Shown piece after piece: positions 24,401 to 33,113 of a DNA stretch of 64,000 nucleotides. The notes beneath the pieces were generated by a model that worked only from the letters and a program-made list of their open reading frames with translations, was not told where the DNA came from and did no database searches. The stretch lies in contig OZ022499.1 in the NCBI GenBank assembly GCA_963989385.1, positions 101,478,786 to 101,542,785 on the forward strand. Direction: 5' to 3'. A program made the translations under genes and the position numbers. The DNA is from Ctena decussata. Taxonomy: Eukaryota; Mollusca; Bivalvia; Lucinida; Lucinidae. Each line of letters opens with the position of its first letter. The first letter of the stretch is position 1.

Positions 24401-27400
24401 GTTCCGAAGATAAGACGACTTGGGACTCAGAGTTTCTTACAACAGTTGTCTAAACAAAAGGAGCAGATGTCGGAATATCTGAAAGCAGCTAATGGTAATA
24501 CACAGTTGTATAATAATTAATACACAGTTCCGAGCCACACCCAGAATGTCACTCAAAATCACGTGATAGGGTATACATGTACCTGGCCAATGCAACGACA
24601 ACTTAGCATGTGACATAGTCTCACAAACAAATCCCACGTGGTCAATATTTTACATAAGTCCGTGATTTTACCATACCGTTAATGTAGGGATTTTTGGAGC
24701 ATCTACAATTAGATAACTAAGGCCATTTGTAACTACATTTTGTTTTCTCGCCTGCGAAGCAGAGGCGAGACATATGTATTGCTTTTCCGGTGTCGTCGTC
24801 TTAGGCGAGTAAACTTTTGTCGAGATTTTGCATTTAGGTCATTTTCTCAGAAACTATAAGGGCTAGAGCCATGAAACTTGGTTCATGGGTACATTTAGAA
24901 GAGTAGATTTCAAACCATCTCCAATATTGAGTCTTGACCTACATTTTACGGTTGACTGACTTTGCAATTTTTTGTCGTGTTTTCATGTTTAGGTCATTTT
25001 CTCAGAAACTATATGGGCTAGAGCCATGAAACTTGGGTCATGCATACATCTGGAAGAGTAGATCTCAAAGCTATCATCAATATTGAGTCTTGACCTACAT
25101 TTTACGGTTGACTGACTATGCATTTTTAGCTCACCTGAGCCAGCGGCTCCGGGGGAGCTTATAGGATGGTAAGGCTCCGGCGTCCGGCGTCCGTCCACAA
25201 TTTCAAACGACTTCTCCTCTAAAACCGCTGGGCCAATTGTAACCAAATTTCATATAGAGCCTCCTGGGACCTTAGGAACGAAAAGTTGTTCAAACGGTCC
25301 TGGTCACATGACCAACATGGCCGCCACGCCCATATATGGTAAAAACCTTTAAAAATCTTCTTCTCCAGAACCAATAGGCCGATGGCCTTGAAACTTGGTA
25401 TGTAGCATCGGGTATGCGAGTACTACCAAGATTGTTCAAATTATGACCTTGGGTTGACCTTGACCTTTTTTACGGCAAGGTCAAATTTGCTTCCTTGTGC
25501 TTTTATATGGCAAAATGCTAGAACATAAGATATCTTGGAAACTGTTGCAGATTTTGGGCTAAAAACCAGTATCTACAGTCATCTTAATGAGTACGTGAAG
25601 ATTTATGACTTTAAGAGGTCAAGGTCATTCTTTGACCTTTGACCCAGAACTCTCATATTTTGACAATTTCGAACAATCTCCTCAACAGCCACTGAGCCAA
25701 TTGAAACCAAATTTCATATAGAGCCTCCAGGGGTTGAGGGAACAAAAATTTATTCATACTGTCCAGGTCACATGACCAACATGGTGGCCACGCCCATATA
25801 TGGTAAAAACCTTTAAAAATCTTCTTCTCCAGAACCAATTGAACCATGGCCTTGAAACTTGATATGTAGCATTGGGTACTCGAGTACTACCAAGATTGTT
25901 CAAATTATGACCTTGGGTTGACCTTGACCATTTTACTGCAAGGTCAAATATGGGAAAATGCTAGAACATGAGATTTCATGGAAAGTTTTGAAGATTTTGG
26001 CCTAAAAATTGGTACATAGAATCATCTTAATGAGTACATGAAGATTTTTGAGTACAAGAGGTCAAGGTCATTCTTTGACCTTTGACCCAGAAATCTCAAA
26101 TTTTGACAATTTCAAACAATCTGCTCTAAAACCACTGTGCCAATTGAAACCAAATTTCATATAGAGCCTCGAGGGGTTGATGGAATGAAAATATTTTCTA
26201 ATGGTCCTGGACACATGACCAACATGGCCGCCATGCCCATATATGGTAAAAACCTTTAAAAATCTTCTTCTCCAGAACCAATTGACCGATGGCCCTGAGA
26301 CTTTGTAAGTAGCATTGGGTACTTGAGTACTATCAAGATTGTTCAAATTATGACTTTGTGTTGACCTTGACCTTTTGCAGCAAGGTCAAATATGGGAAAA
26401 TGGTAGAACATAAGATTTCATGGAAAGTTTTAAAGATTTTGACCTAAAAAATTGGTATATACAGTTGTCTTAATGAGTTCATGAAGAATTATGAGTACAA
26501 GACTTAGAGGTCAAGGTCATTTTTTTACCTTTGATCCAGATTGCTCATATTTTGACATTTTCAACCATTTCCTCAAAAGCCAAAGGACCAGTTGTGAACA
26601 CATTTCATATAGAGCCTCTAGGGGTTGATTGAATGAAAATTTGTTCAAACGGTCCAGGTCACATGACCAACTTGGCCGCCATTACCGCTTACGGGATAAA
26701 TCTTTAATATTTTTCTTCCCCAGAACCAATACACCTATGGCCCTGAAACTTGGTAAATAGCATGGAGTACTAGAGTACCACCAAGACTGTTCAAATGGTG
26801 ACCTTGGGTTTACCTTGACCTTTTTTGCGGCATGGTCAAATATGGGAAAATGCTAGAACATAAGATTTCATGGAAAGTTTTGGAGATTTTGGCCTAAAAA
26901 TGGTATATATGGTTGTCTAATGAGTACATGAAGATTTATGAGTACAAGTGGTCATGGTCATTCTTTGACTTTTGACCCAAAACTCATATTTTGACAATTT
27001 CAGACATGATAAGTATAAGCCACCTTGCCAATTGTTCAGGTGAGCGATTCAGGGCCTCATGGCCCTCTTGTTTTGTAGAGTTTTCGCGTTTAGGTCATTT
27101 TGTCAGAAATTATAAGGGCTAGAGCTATGAAACTCGGTTCATATGTACATCTGGAAGAGTAGATTCCAAAGCCATCATCAATATTGAGTCCTGACCTACA
27201 TTTTACGGTTGACTGACTTTGCATTTTTTTTTGGTCGAATTTTCGCGTTTAGGTCATTTTCTCAGAAACTATAAAGGTTAGGGCCATGAAACTTGGTTCA
27301 TGGGTACATCTGGAAGAGTAAATCTCAAAGCATCATCAATATTGAGTCTTGAACTACATTTTACGGTTGACTGACTTTGCAATTTTGTGTGGAGTTTTAG

Positions 27401-30179
27401 TGTTTAGGTCTGTTCCTCAGAAACTATAAGGGCTAGAGCCATGAAACTTGTTTCATATGTTCATCTGGAAGAGTAAATCTCAAAGCCATCATCAATATTG
27501 AGTCTTGACCTACATTTTACGGTGGACTGACTTTGCAATTTTTTGTCAAGTTTTTCATTTAGGTCATTTTCTCAGAAACTATAATGGTTAGAGTCAAGAA
27601 ACTTGCTTCACGCATACATCTTTGCTGATTTAGCTCTGTTTTGTGACAAAGCGCCAGCAGGCGAGACACCGCATTCCGCAGAATTCTTGTTAGTTATTAT
27701 AACTATTTTTAAAAACAGTGCCATGTTGCTGAAAAAAATGTGAGGAGCTTTTGAATGCAAAATTTTTTGTTTATGAATAGAGACATATGTTGATAAAAGT
27801 GGAATGTAGTTGTATAATAGTTCTATCTGATGAAAAAATGTTGCAAAAATGGCAGATTTGGTCTCTTATTCACTCTTAAGTGCAGTGTCAGCAGCCATGC
27901 AATGCTACCAGCCCCTACTGTTCATGTTGTAAGATATTTGGACCCTCAGCAGACACTTCAGCAATTTGCATAGTGCTTTGAGGCATTGCTAATATAGAGG
28001 ATCTTACACGAGTGGTCATTTCATATGAAATTTATTAAACGAGCCTTCGGAAAGTTTCATAAATTTCATATGAAATGACCATGAGTGTAAGCTTCTGTTT
28101 ATCATATGACTCTTTTAAATGGGATTTTAGCGCCTTTATACTGAACAGTATTTTAATTAGAAAGTGCATTGTTGACATTGACGTTGTCAATGACGTTGTG
28201 TGTACGTGCCAAAGTGTTATTACACGTGTGGTCATAAGATTTTAATGACACGACAAACAGTGACGTCATATGATAAATCAAATTATATAGTGACGGATAG
28301 TGTTGCTTTGATGAGAGTAAAATATATTAAAATATTTCCAGGGAAAAAAACTCAAATAATAGACAACAGTAATTTTATGAGCTATCACATAGGTGACCTT
28401 GTACATTTCAGGAGAAGCAACTCTGCCATTTTCATTTTTGCTTCCAAAAGGGGGTTCACCTCTTAAAGGAAAATATTTGCTGCTATAGAGGCAGTATTGT
28501 TCCTTTAAGATTCATTTCGAGAGCTAGTTCTTTTTTGTTAGTCTAAGAGTAGACCCTTTTTGAAAGGGTTTTGTCTTCCAGGAAAGCAAGCAGACAGTCA
28601 GAAAAGGTGTTCCCCTTTGTAAAAGTGGCAGAAATCCTGGAGATGTACTTATATATCTTAACAAATGAGGTCACTATTTTCAGCTTTCAAAAAAAGAGGC
28701 AATGACATGTATTGGCATTGTTTCTTCATCAGGACCTTCATTCTAGTAATGATTGTTATTGCCAGATTTTGCTTTCCTGCGACTTGCATAAGTATTTTCC
28801 ACTGTCAGTGGTGTAGGTTTAGTTTAGAGTTTTATAGTTTAGCTCTGTTTGATAACATTGGGTTGAGATTTCACGGAATTCTCATGTGAAAAATACCTTG
28901 TTTCTCAGGTTTTACAAATGTGTCGGAGAAGGAAGCTTTCTTCACAACAGAGAGGGCAGTAAAACAGACTCTACATCAACTTCAGCACCTGAAGAAAGTT
29001 TGGCAGGAGGTTCTTCCTACAACTAACTACAGAAAAGCCATAGGTAGTGAAATAAGTTATTATTTTTTGTAGCAAATGAAGTGGTTTGATTGGTGTCACA
29101 TGAATAAGTAGCTAACAGGAAGAGCAAACAGGAATGACCCAGATCAGCCTGTGCATCCGCACAGTCTGATCAGTGTCTTTCCTTTTCGCATATACAATTT
29201 ATGAGCCCTGATAATCTAAAAAGTGAAAAATGAGGGCTCTGACAAGTTTGTGTCAATGCTGGCTGATTAGAGCATTCTCTGTGGGCACACAATTTAAGAT
29301 TCCTTTTGAATAAACAAGAATTATTACTGTTGACTAAGCCTAAAATAGCCAGGTTGGGTAAAAGATTGAGGATGGATGGATGACCTGGAATTTTATGTAC
29401 TTTTCAAAAACATTTCAGTCATATCAAGACAATGGAAGGGCTTGAATGAAAGGGTGTATGACTGGAGCAGAAATCAAACCTGGTAATCAGCAGGCCAGTC
29501 TTAATCCACTTAGCTACCGGGGCTGTTGGAGTAAAAGATTGATAATGGAATTTCAGCATGAGAATAATTGAGCAAGAGCATGACAGAAGCTGCTTTCGTC
29601 ATGATGAAGCCTTTCGAAAATGGGGTCTACTTTAAAAGAAAAGAATTTGCTCCAGTGGAGCAAATATTTTTCTTTAAAAGTTGACTCCTATATAGAAGGG
29701 ACTTTAAAAAGAAAATGGTCAGATTGATTCCCTTAAAAGTATACCTATTTACCTACAATGTAGTTATAAAATATCTACAGTTACCCTCTTGTTTTGATTT
29801 TTCAGGAAGCTTATTGAACAGTGTGATAGTTGAGATTTCTGACAGCATTGTTGCATTGGAGGACATTTCAGCTGACAACACCAAACAGCTGTCACGGTTA
29901 CTAAACATGATTGCCGAGCGCAGTCCAGAACTCATGGAAGTTCCAACTGACGACAAAGCTAATGTTCTGGTGGAGATACAGAGAAATGTTCCAAAGTGGC
30001 AGAGATTTAAGGAGCTTGATATGGTCCTAAATGCCAGTATGATAGATATAGGGGATAGATGGGCATCTGGGAAGGGTCCTCTGGCAGTGGTATTTTCAGC
30101 CAATGAGGTGAAGCAGATGATTAGGGCTTTATTTCAGAACACAGACAGGAGGGCTGCAATGTTGGCTAAGATCAGATAA
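6495..30179 (+). CDS. ZW10: ZW10, kinetochore (RZZ) and vesicle-tethering (NRZ/Dsl1) subunit, eight exons
   Basis: Exons: 6495-6531, 13973-14175, 15616-15723, 17061-18097, 23211-23386, 24294-24494, 28909-29043 and 29806-30179. All introns are GT-AG and the phases agree throughout, giving 756 residues plus TAA (human protein about 780). The tiny first exon encodes MASFVAEVLTSA, very close to the vertebrate N terminus. Other diagnostic stretches are STGEF (exon 3), SIPTN and HNT (exon 4), CAVQMF and PTYHK (exon 5), NNCMYIAHHLMTLGHQF (exon 6), and GDRWASGKGPLA with ALFQNTDRRAAMLAKIR at the C terminus. The N-terminal third is coiled-coil-like, the rest helical, as in the Dsl1 family. In animals ZW10 joins ROD and Zwilch to recruit dynein and Mad1/Mad2 to kinetochores, and joins RINT1 and NBAS to tether Golgi-to-ER vesicles. 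Residues 117-461 lie in one unusually long exon. Nothing suggests inactivation. Confidence 0.96.
6570..9403. mobile_element. hAT-like foldback MITE (about 0.7 kb net) with 8 bp target duplication, split by a younger element
   Basis: Termini CATAGGCACCTGATTACAG and its inverse complement; the arms extend about 125 bp (8707-8835 against 9276-9403). AGGTCGAT flanks both sides at 6562-6569 and 9404-9411. The left terminus is interrupted after 8 bp by the 6578-8706 element; without that insertion this copy is about 696 bp. No coding capacity. An 8 bp duplication fits hAT. Confidence 0.82.
6578..8706. mobile_element. Long-inverted-repeat (Mutator-like?) element, 2129 bp, nested in the 6570-9403 MITE
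   Basis: Ends GGTCGGGAACAAGC and its inverse complement; the arms are nearly identical over about 285 bp (6578-6860 and 8425-8706). Each arm carries an internal palindrome around GATCAATTGGTCCAC. The flanks TCATAGGCA (6569-6577) and TGATAGGCA (8707-8715) are a 9 bp duplication with one mismatch. Size, 9 bp duplication and terminal G(A/G)TCGGG resemble the 4263-6334 element. The interior shows no transposase. Confidence 0.82.
9448..12084. mobile_element. hAT-like long-TIR element with 8 bp target duplication, carrying a nested tandem-repeat element
   Basis: Termini CACAGGGACTTGTAAC and its inverse complement. GTTTTGGC flanks both sides (9440-9447 and 12085-12092), an exact 8 bp duplication. 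The long arms (9448-9970 and about 10050-10548 plus 12061-12084) pair over roughly 500 bp; the right arm is split by the 10549-12060 insertion. No transposase is seen. The ACAGGG-type end and 8 bp duplication suggest hAT. Confidence 0.82.
10549..12060 (+). mobile_element. Tandem-repeat (Helitron/Helentron-like) element, TGTCTCCCCCC family
   Basis: Starts with a hairpin (GTCTCCC paired with GGGAGAC about 20 bp on) and a subterminal repeat TGTCTCCCCCCTTT, matched in inverse at 12018-12034. Between them are about seven diverged monomers of roughly 150 bp, each containing TTATTTCCCTTGGAACTTTG and ACTTCATACAAATATCAAT. The 3' end is a hairpin around TGTTTTTTCGTAGAAAAACA followed by ATTCTAG. No target duplication is seen. 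Inserted in the right arm of the 9448-12084 element. Confidence 0.6.
12600..12930 (+). pseudogene. Decayed 3' end of a CR1-like LINE reverse transcriptase
   Basis: Frame fragments read RLRRLKLPSLAHLRKHGDMIQT, then FKIIRGFEDIPSERLFRIS and STTRGHHFKLEKSHC, then FSQRIINN*NALPTSVVNA and KDVNNFKSKLNHYW. This is the usual C-terminal tail of CR1/Jockey-type reverse transcriptases, with frameshifts and the conserved Trp turned into a stop. A GATTCT-repeat piece (about 12668-12697) splits the MIQT/FKI junction. Lies in ZW10 intron 1. Confidence 0.72.
13769..13801. repeat. Perfect 16 bp stem hairpin
   Basis: AAGTAATACCTACATG is followed almost at once by its inverse complement. Located about 170 bp before ZW10 exon 2. 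Confidence 0.75.
13826..13948 (+). mobile_element. tRNA-derived SINE, 5'-truncated (family 1)
   Basis: Starts inside the tRNA-like head (ACCAATCCAGGGGTCG, then the B-box-like GATCGATCCC) and continues through CTCCGGTCTTTTGGAC to a tail of AACCCAAGTTCACTCACTCA. Matches, inverted, the fuller copies near 49782-49947 and 31489. The A-box part is missing. It ends just before the exon 2 acceptor tract of ZW10. Confidence 0.75.
14355..14565. mobile_element. Palindromic hairpin MITE (CAGAGCTCTAG family), decayed left end
   Basis: The core TTGTGACCCCTCATTAGAAC is mirrored by GTTCTAATGAGGGGTCACAA around an ACCGTCTC-like loop near 14460. The right end TTATCTAGAGCACTG is a mutated form of the family terminus. 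Left boundary approximate. Confidence 0.75.
14703..14905. mobile_element. Palindromic hairpin MITE (CAGAGCTCTAG family), 203 bp, exact 5 bp target duplication
   Basis: Starts CAGAGCTCTAGATAAGAAGG and ends with the inverse complement of the same terminus. Nearly the whole element is one palindrome centred near 14804. Flanked by AGTAC on both sides (14698-14702 and 14906-14910). In ZW10 intron 2. Confidence 0.9.
15017..15389. mobile_element. MITE with CAGGGATCAAGCTAG termini, 373 bp, exact 5 bp target duplication
   Basis: CAGGGATCAAGCTAG at the left and its inverse complement at the right (15375-15389). CATAA flanks both sides (15012-15016 and 15390-15394). The left half has a GGGCGATTT/AATCGCCC inverted repeat and an A-run followed by a T-run (about 15102-15141). 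The right half repeats CACTTCTCCCT. No coding. In ZW10 intron 2. Confidence 0.85.
15842..16900 (+). repeat. Decayed tandem-repeat element (TTTAGCTCACCTGAG family) in ZW10 intron 3
   Basis: Begins ACCTGAGCCAAACGCTC, a decayed form of the family's 5' hairpin, then AGGTGAGCTTTTAGTATG. Two monomers of about 430 bp can be recognised by CCACTGGGCTGATTG and TTGTTCAGGTGGTCTTGGTC (or its variant), at about 16260 and 16715. The 3' end is not clear. Confidence 0.55.
16112..16223. repeat. 28 bp minisatellite, 4 copies
   Basis: Four almost identical copies of a 28 bp unit that begins CCTTCTGAAATTTCTGGGG; one copy has a single substitution. Confidence 0.92.
18163..18360. mobile_element. Foldback MITE (AAAGGGGAACA family), copy 1
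   Basis: Imperfect palindrome about 200 bp long. The centre is GAAAGAATTTGCTTCTCCAG followed by GAGCTATTTCTTTCC. The ends resemble TTCAGGGGAAGCAACT and its inverse GTTCCCCTTTGTTA. Related copies: 22733, 28405, 29605 and 45421. In ZW10 intron 4. Confidence 0.65.
18487..18672. mobile_element. Palindromic hairpin MITE (CAGAGCTCTAG family), 186 bp
   Basis: Family termini with a small deletion in the left arm. Core TGTGACCCCTCATCT mirrored by GACGAGGGGTCACA. Flanks ACAGC and ACACC are a 5 bp duplication with one mismatch. In ZW10 intron 4. Confidence 0.82.
19545..20974 (+). mobile_element. Tandem-repeat (Helentron-like) element, TATACGCCCG family, inner copy
   Basis: 5' end TATACGCCCGTTTTGAAAAA, hairpin with ACGGACGT. 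3' end AAACGGGCGTATTATG, CGCC, GCTTGCGAAGC, CCTTGTTA. The outer element's own monomer at 21119-21140 (GATTTTTAGCGGAGTTACAG) shows the uninterrupted target: the copy sits within GATTTTT/AGCGGAG with no duplicated bases beyond T. Confidence 0.78.
20105..20848 (+). mobile_element. Tandem-repeat element (ATACTCCTGCTTTG family) nested in the inner copy
   Basis: Left junction GTTGCAGTCATT then ATACTCCTGCTTTG; the right end has GCGGGGGTATAG and TCGCCAACAGTTCTACT. The related monomer at 35230-35260 (GTTGCCGTCATTAGTTATAAAG) gives the empty site. Inside are about three monomers of roughly 180 bp that share GAGAACCAGCCTTCTCCT. Confidence 0.62.
21401..22204. mobile_element. Mariner-like MITE, 804 bp, TA target duplication
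   Basis: Termini CTGTCGTGTCGGCCTATTCG and, in inverse, CAGTGCTGTCGGCCTATTCG. Flanked by TA on both sides (21399-21400 and 22205-22206), inside a monomer of the 19363 element. The longest internal open frames are 81-82 codons overlapping in two frames, with no transposase DDE/D motif. Confidence 0.8.
22733..22918. mobile_element. Foldback MITE (AAAGGGGAACA family), copy 2
   Basis: Begins AAAGGGGAACAAATC and ends CTGTTCCCGAAAGTG. The arms pair through CTACTCTTGAAAGAATTTG against TTTTCCTTTAAGAGTTGA. Adjoins the end of the 19363-22737 element. Confidence 0.65.
22951..23192. mobile_element. Foldback MITE (TGGGCCCAGTT family) next to ZW10 exon 5, flanked by a 24 bp direct repeat
   Basis: Left end TGGGCCCAGTTGTTCAAAGC, right end the inverse of GGGCCCAGTTTATCAAAACT. 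The interior has an AT-rich hairpin (TTTTTTGTTGAAAATATGTG mirrored near 23090-23112). The 24 bp before it (22927-22950) are repeated after it (23193-23216) with two mismatches. The right copy contains the functional AG acceptor and first bases of ZW10 exon 5; the left copy has GG in place of AG. Confidence 0.78.
24027..24178 (+). mobile_element. Short tandem-repeat-type (Helentron-like) element, TTTAGCTTGCCTGTACG type
   Basis: 5' hairpin GCCTGTACGAATGTACAG; 3' GTCAGGTGAGCTATC, hairpin CTGTACCATTGACAG, then ATCTTGTTG. Only about 150 bp, with no monomer array. In ZW10 intron 5, about 115 bp before exon 6. Confidence 0.62.
24746..27691 (+). mobile_element. Tandem-repeat (Helentron-like) element, TCTCGCCTGCG family, plus orientation
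   Basis: 5' hairpin CGCCTGCGAAGCAGAGGCG; subterminal TCTCGCCTGC matches GCAGGCGAGACA near the 3' end, which finishes ATTCCGCAGAAT then TCTTGTTA. Roughly 140 bp monomers share GGTCATTTTCTCAGAAACTA and TTTTACGGTTGACTGACT. Split by the 25128-27072 element. Fills most of ZW10 intron 6. An inverted relative lies at 37063-38371. Confidence 0.75.
25128..27072 (+). mobile_element. Tandem-repeat (Helentron-like) element, TAGCTCACCTGAG family, nested
   Basis: 5' TTTTTAGCTCACCTGAGCC with hairpin GAGCC/GGCTC. Four diverged monomers of about 430 bp share CACATGACCAACATGGCCGC and CATATATGGTAAAAACCTTT. 3' CAGGTGAGCGATTC, hairpin AGGGCCTCATGGCCCT, then CTTGTTTT. The interrupted host monomer resumes directly, so the target was a T run. 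Confidence 0.75.
28003..28091. repeat. Long hairpin, about 33 bp stem
   Basis: CTTACACGAGTGGTCATTTC continues through an ATATGAAATTTAT stretch; after a 23 bp loop the inverse complement follows with few mismatches. A second inverted pair, TTATCATATGAC (about 28100) and GTCATATGATAA (about 28265), brackets the next 170 bp. Probably the left part of a foldback MITE. In ZW10 intron 6. Confidence 0.7.
28405..28624. mobile_element. Foldback MITE (AAAGGGGAACA family), copy 3
   Basis: AGGAGAAGCAACTCTGCCAT at the left closely matches 18177 onwards; the right end is GTGTTCCCCTTTGTA. Centre TTAAAGGAAAATATTTGCTG against GTTCCTTTAAGA. In ZW10 intron 6. Confidence 0.6.
29605..29740. mobile_element. Foldback MITE (AAAGGGGAACA family), decayed copy 4
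   Basis: Centre AAGAATTTGCTCCAGTGGAG followed by CAAATATTTTTCTTT forms a clear hairpin. Flanking arms (GGGGTCTACTTTAAAAG and AAAGTTGACTCCTATA) pair more weakly. In ZW10 intron 7. Confidence 0.55.
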
Positions 30180-30199
30180 ATACATCTTAGTTGCTGATG

Positions 30200-30402
30200 C
30201 AGAGCTCTAGATAAGAGGGAGTATCTGGTGACAATTTAGGATAATTTTTGTTATTTCTATATAAAAACATATGTTGTGACCCTTTATTTGAACCGTCTCA
30301 ACGAGACGGTTCAGATGAGGGATCACAACATATGGTTTCAATGAGAAATAAAAAAAATTATCCTTCAATTATCATCAAATACCCCTCTTATCTAGAGCTC
30401 TG
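30200..30402. mobile_element. Palindromic hairpin MITE (CAGAGCTCTAG family), 203 bp, 20 bp after the ZW10 stop
   Basis: Same termini and length as the 14703-14905 copy. Exact 5 bp duplication TGATG (30195-30199 and 30403-30407). Centre GAACCGTCTCAACGAGACGG flanked by GTGACCC/GGGATCAC arms. If ZW10 uses any poly(A) site beyond it, the mRNA carries a hairpin of about 95 bp in its 3' UTR. Confidence 0.9.
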
Positions 30403-31488
30403 TGATGTATAAGATGGAAAGCAATGAATGTCAATGAGGAGTGTCTGAAGTACAAAGCAGACTGATGTTTGAGATTTCATATCTCTTCAACATTATTTTA
30501 GTTATTTCTGGCAGATAGGATAGGGTATGAAATGTCAGTTAGTATGAAATAATCTAAGACCATGAGAACATTTACAATTCAGTCTCAAAATTAAGAGTTC
30601 AGGACTTTTATGTAACTGTTACATTAAAGTGTCATCAACCAGTCATTTGTTTAGATTTGATGTCTAATGGCAAGTTAATATGGCATTAATTGGCCAGCAG
30701 AGCAAGTTTCATAGCAGTCAGTATATGGAATTGATGTAAAACTGTACTAAAACAAAAGTTTTGCAGGAATTGTAATATTTGTAATTTAACTGTATTGGTG
30801 ACATGCACACTTCTTTCAGTATTTAAATTATGATTTGCAGATACAGAATTCAGAAACTATAAATACTAAAAAAAAAAATTAGTTCATATGAAAACCAATT
30901 TTATTTCGTTTTCATTTTTCATTGCCAAAGATGAGTTTGGAGGCTCACCTTTGCAGCAAACAGATCAGATGGAACTAAAGGTGCATTCAGATCCATTTAA
31001 ATGGTGCAGTCTCGAAGAAAGTTAATGTACAATAGGGAATCAGTTACTAAACAGTAGCTCTAAACAAAATCAAGACAAGCGAAATGTGGTGCAATAAAAA
31101 ATTTTCAGACTTGAATAAGTTTAGCTTGTGGTACTCCTGTTTTCTTTTGATGAGGCTTATTTCATAATGGTTCTTACCTAGTTTTATTCCGTTATATCCC
31201 AAGCTTGAGAAGAGCAGTTAGCTTTACTATCAAGATAATATTTTTACTTAAAAGGTTTGTTGCTTGAAATTTTGTTGATCTTAGTTCATATTCACTGTAC
31301 ATATCTTAACTACAAAGATTTTCAAAACGTGACAAATAGTACCCCTGTTAAGGCTTTTTGTCTCTTTTAAAAGAATATGATACACAAGTAATTAAAATTC
31401 AGTGGAAGTTTGTATTAGGTATTTTAAATATTTTAGCATTTAGTTGTTTCAGCTTGTACCAGATCATAATTTGTTACACAATGAAAAA
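30403..31488 (+). other. ZW10 3' flank, possible 3' UTR
   Basis: AT-rich with no coding signal. AATAAA occurs at about 31092 (TGCAATAAAAAATTTTC) and an AAATAAA inside the MITE right arm near 30347. Either could end the ZW10 message; nothing in the sequence decides. Confidence 0.35.
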
Positions 31489-31640
31489 TTTACGGTGAAT
31501 GAATGAACTCTGGTTTAACGTCCCACCAACAACAAGGTCATACAGAGACGGAACCTTAGTATTAAATCTCATCTGAAAGACCGGAGAAGCGGGGGATTGA
31601 TTTGGTTTTGATATCAAGACATCGTAGGCTGTTTGCCTAT
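31489..31640 (-). mobile_element. tRNA-derived SINE (family 1), partial, minus strand
   Basis: Starts GTGAATGAATGAACTCTGGT, then AACGTCCCACCAACAACAAG and AGACCGGAGAAGCGGGGGAT, the inverse of the 13826 copy and parallel to 49782-49947. Diverges after GGGGGATTGATTTGG, so the tRNA head is lost or replaced. Confidence 0.72.
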
Positions 31641-32304
31641 GCTTGTGCATCTCTGTAGTGTGGACAGGGCCTGTGTAATATGTTGAACGGCCAGGCAGCA
31701 TACAATGAGCAACACTGACAAAAAGCTAGGTCCAGAGTACCTTCCATAACCATAAGGTATAAAAATCTTTCTTGTTGTTTTTAGTTAATGAGTTTAGTTC
31801 AGTTGGTTGCAGGATTGTTCGCTTAACAAAGTTATTGGTCAAGGTTCAATTACTTCTTTAATATAGTAAGGATAAAATCTTGTGCTATTTTTATACCCCC
31901 AACATACGAAGTATGCCGAGAGGTATATAGTTTTCGCCTTTCCATCCGTTCCTCCCTCTGTCCGTCCGTTAACATTTGCATTAAAGTTTGGCGTCAAGTT
32001 TATATTCTTCGCTTAGATTTCCAGTATCCTTCAATGGAACCTTTTAGTATGTGACTAGGTATACTTCTAGGTTCATGCAGAATAGTTGACATTATCTGGA
32101 TGCTGCTGTTGACCTAATGTCAAGGTCACAGACTTAAACATTTGCGTTAAACTTTTGCCTAAAGTTTGTATTCTTTTTTATATTTCCAATTTCCTTTGAT
32201 GGAACCTTCTGCTATTTGACTGGGTTCTTTAAGGTTCATTCAGAGTAGTTGACATCATCTGGATGCTGCTGCTTACCAAAGGTCAAGGTCACAGACTTGT
32301 TCTC

Positions 32305-32960
32305 ATATATTATGAAATGTTAGTCTGTCTCCCACCTCTCTGTCAAATTTTAAGTTGATCGTTGTGATATAAGAAAGTTACTAAATATCCCGCTTCGTAG
32401 TTTAATAGAGTCAAGGTGCGACACTACCGCCATTTTGAAAACATGTTTACCTTTTCCAGTCACCTTATTCTCACCTATATAATAAGCATTTCACTTCCAT
32501 ATTGAAAAACAATGTACATATCTACACTTACCTGCAATCAAAACATTTCCTGCCACTGACGGATAATGTGAAATTTACACCAAAATTCTAAATCACGACG
32601 ACAGAGTAAAATGACGGAAGTCAGCAAATCCGGGCTTGCGCATTGCAGTCCCTATTGGAAAATCCTCAAACGCGAGCTCGTTGATTGGTCAAAGAACGAA
32701 CAAGTTTAAATTCTGCGTGATTTGAAAACTTTCAATTCGGGAAAACTACATCATCAAAGCACGCGCAACTGGAAATTCCGTGGAAAATCCCCCGATTTCA
32801 TCACTTCCGTCAATGAGCATATTTTCAAAATGGCGGTAGTGTCGCACCTTGACTCTATTAAACTACAAGTGGGACATTTAGTAACTTTTGTTTATCGCAA
32901 CCGATCGACTTGAAATTTGATAGAGAGGTGGGAGACAGACTAACATTTCATAATACATGA
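32305..32960. mobile_element. Foldback element nested in the 31891 element
   Basis: TATTATGAAATGTTAGTCTG at the left is mirrored by CAGACTAACATTTCATAATA at the right. The arms also pair through GGTGCGACACTACCGCCATT (about 32415) and AATGGCGGTAGTGTCGCACC (about 32832). Arms are near 170 bp with some mismatches. No coding; exact ends uncertain. Confidence 0.72.
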
Positions 32961-33113
32961 GAATTCCACAACTTTTTCGTCGAGTGCCTGTGATTTGCAT
33001 TAAAGTTTTGCTTTAAGTTAATATTCTTTGCTTATATTTCCAACATCCTTCGCTGAAACCTTTTGATATATGACTAGGTTTACTTCTATGTTCATGCACA
33101 ATAGTCCACTTTT

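Noticed and set aside
28665..28889. Hydrophobic 74-codon open frame in ZW10 intron 6
   Set aside because: AT-rich DNA just upstream of an exon acceptor; no start context, neighbours or conserved motif support a gene.
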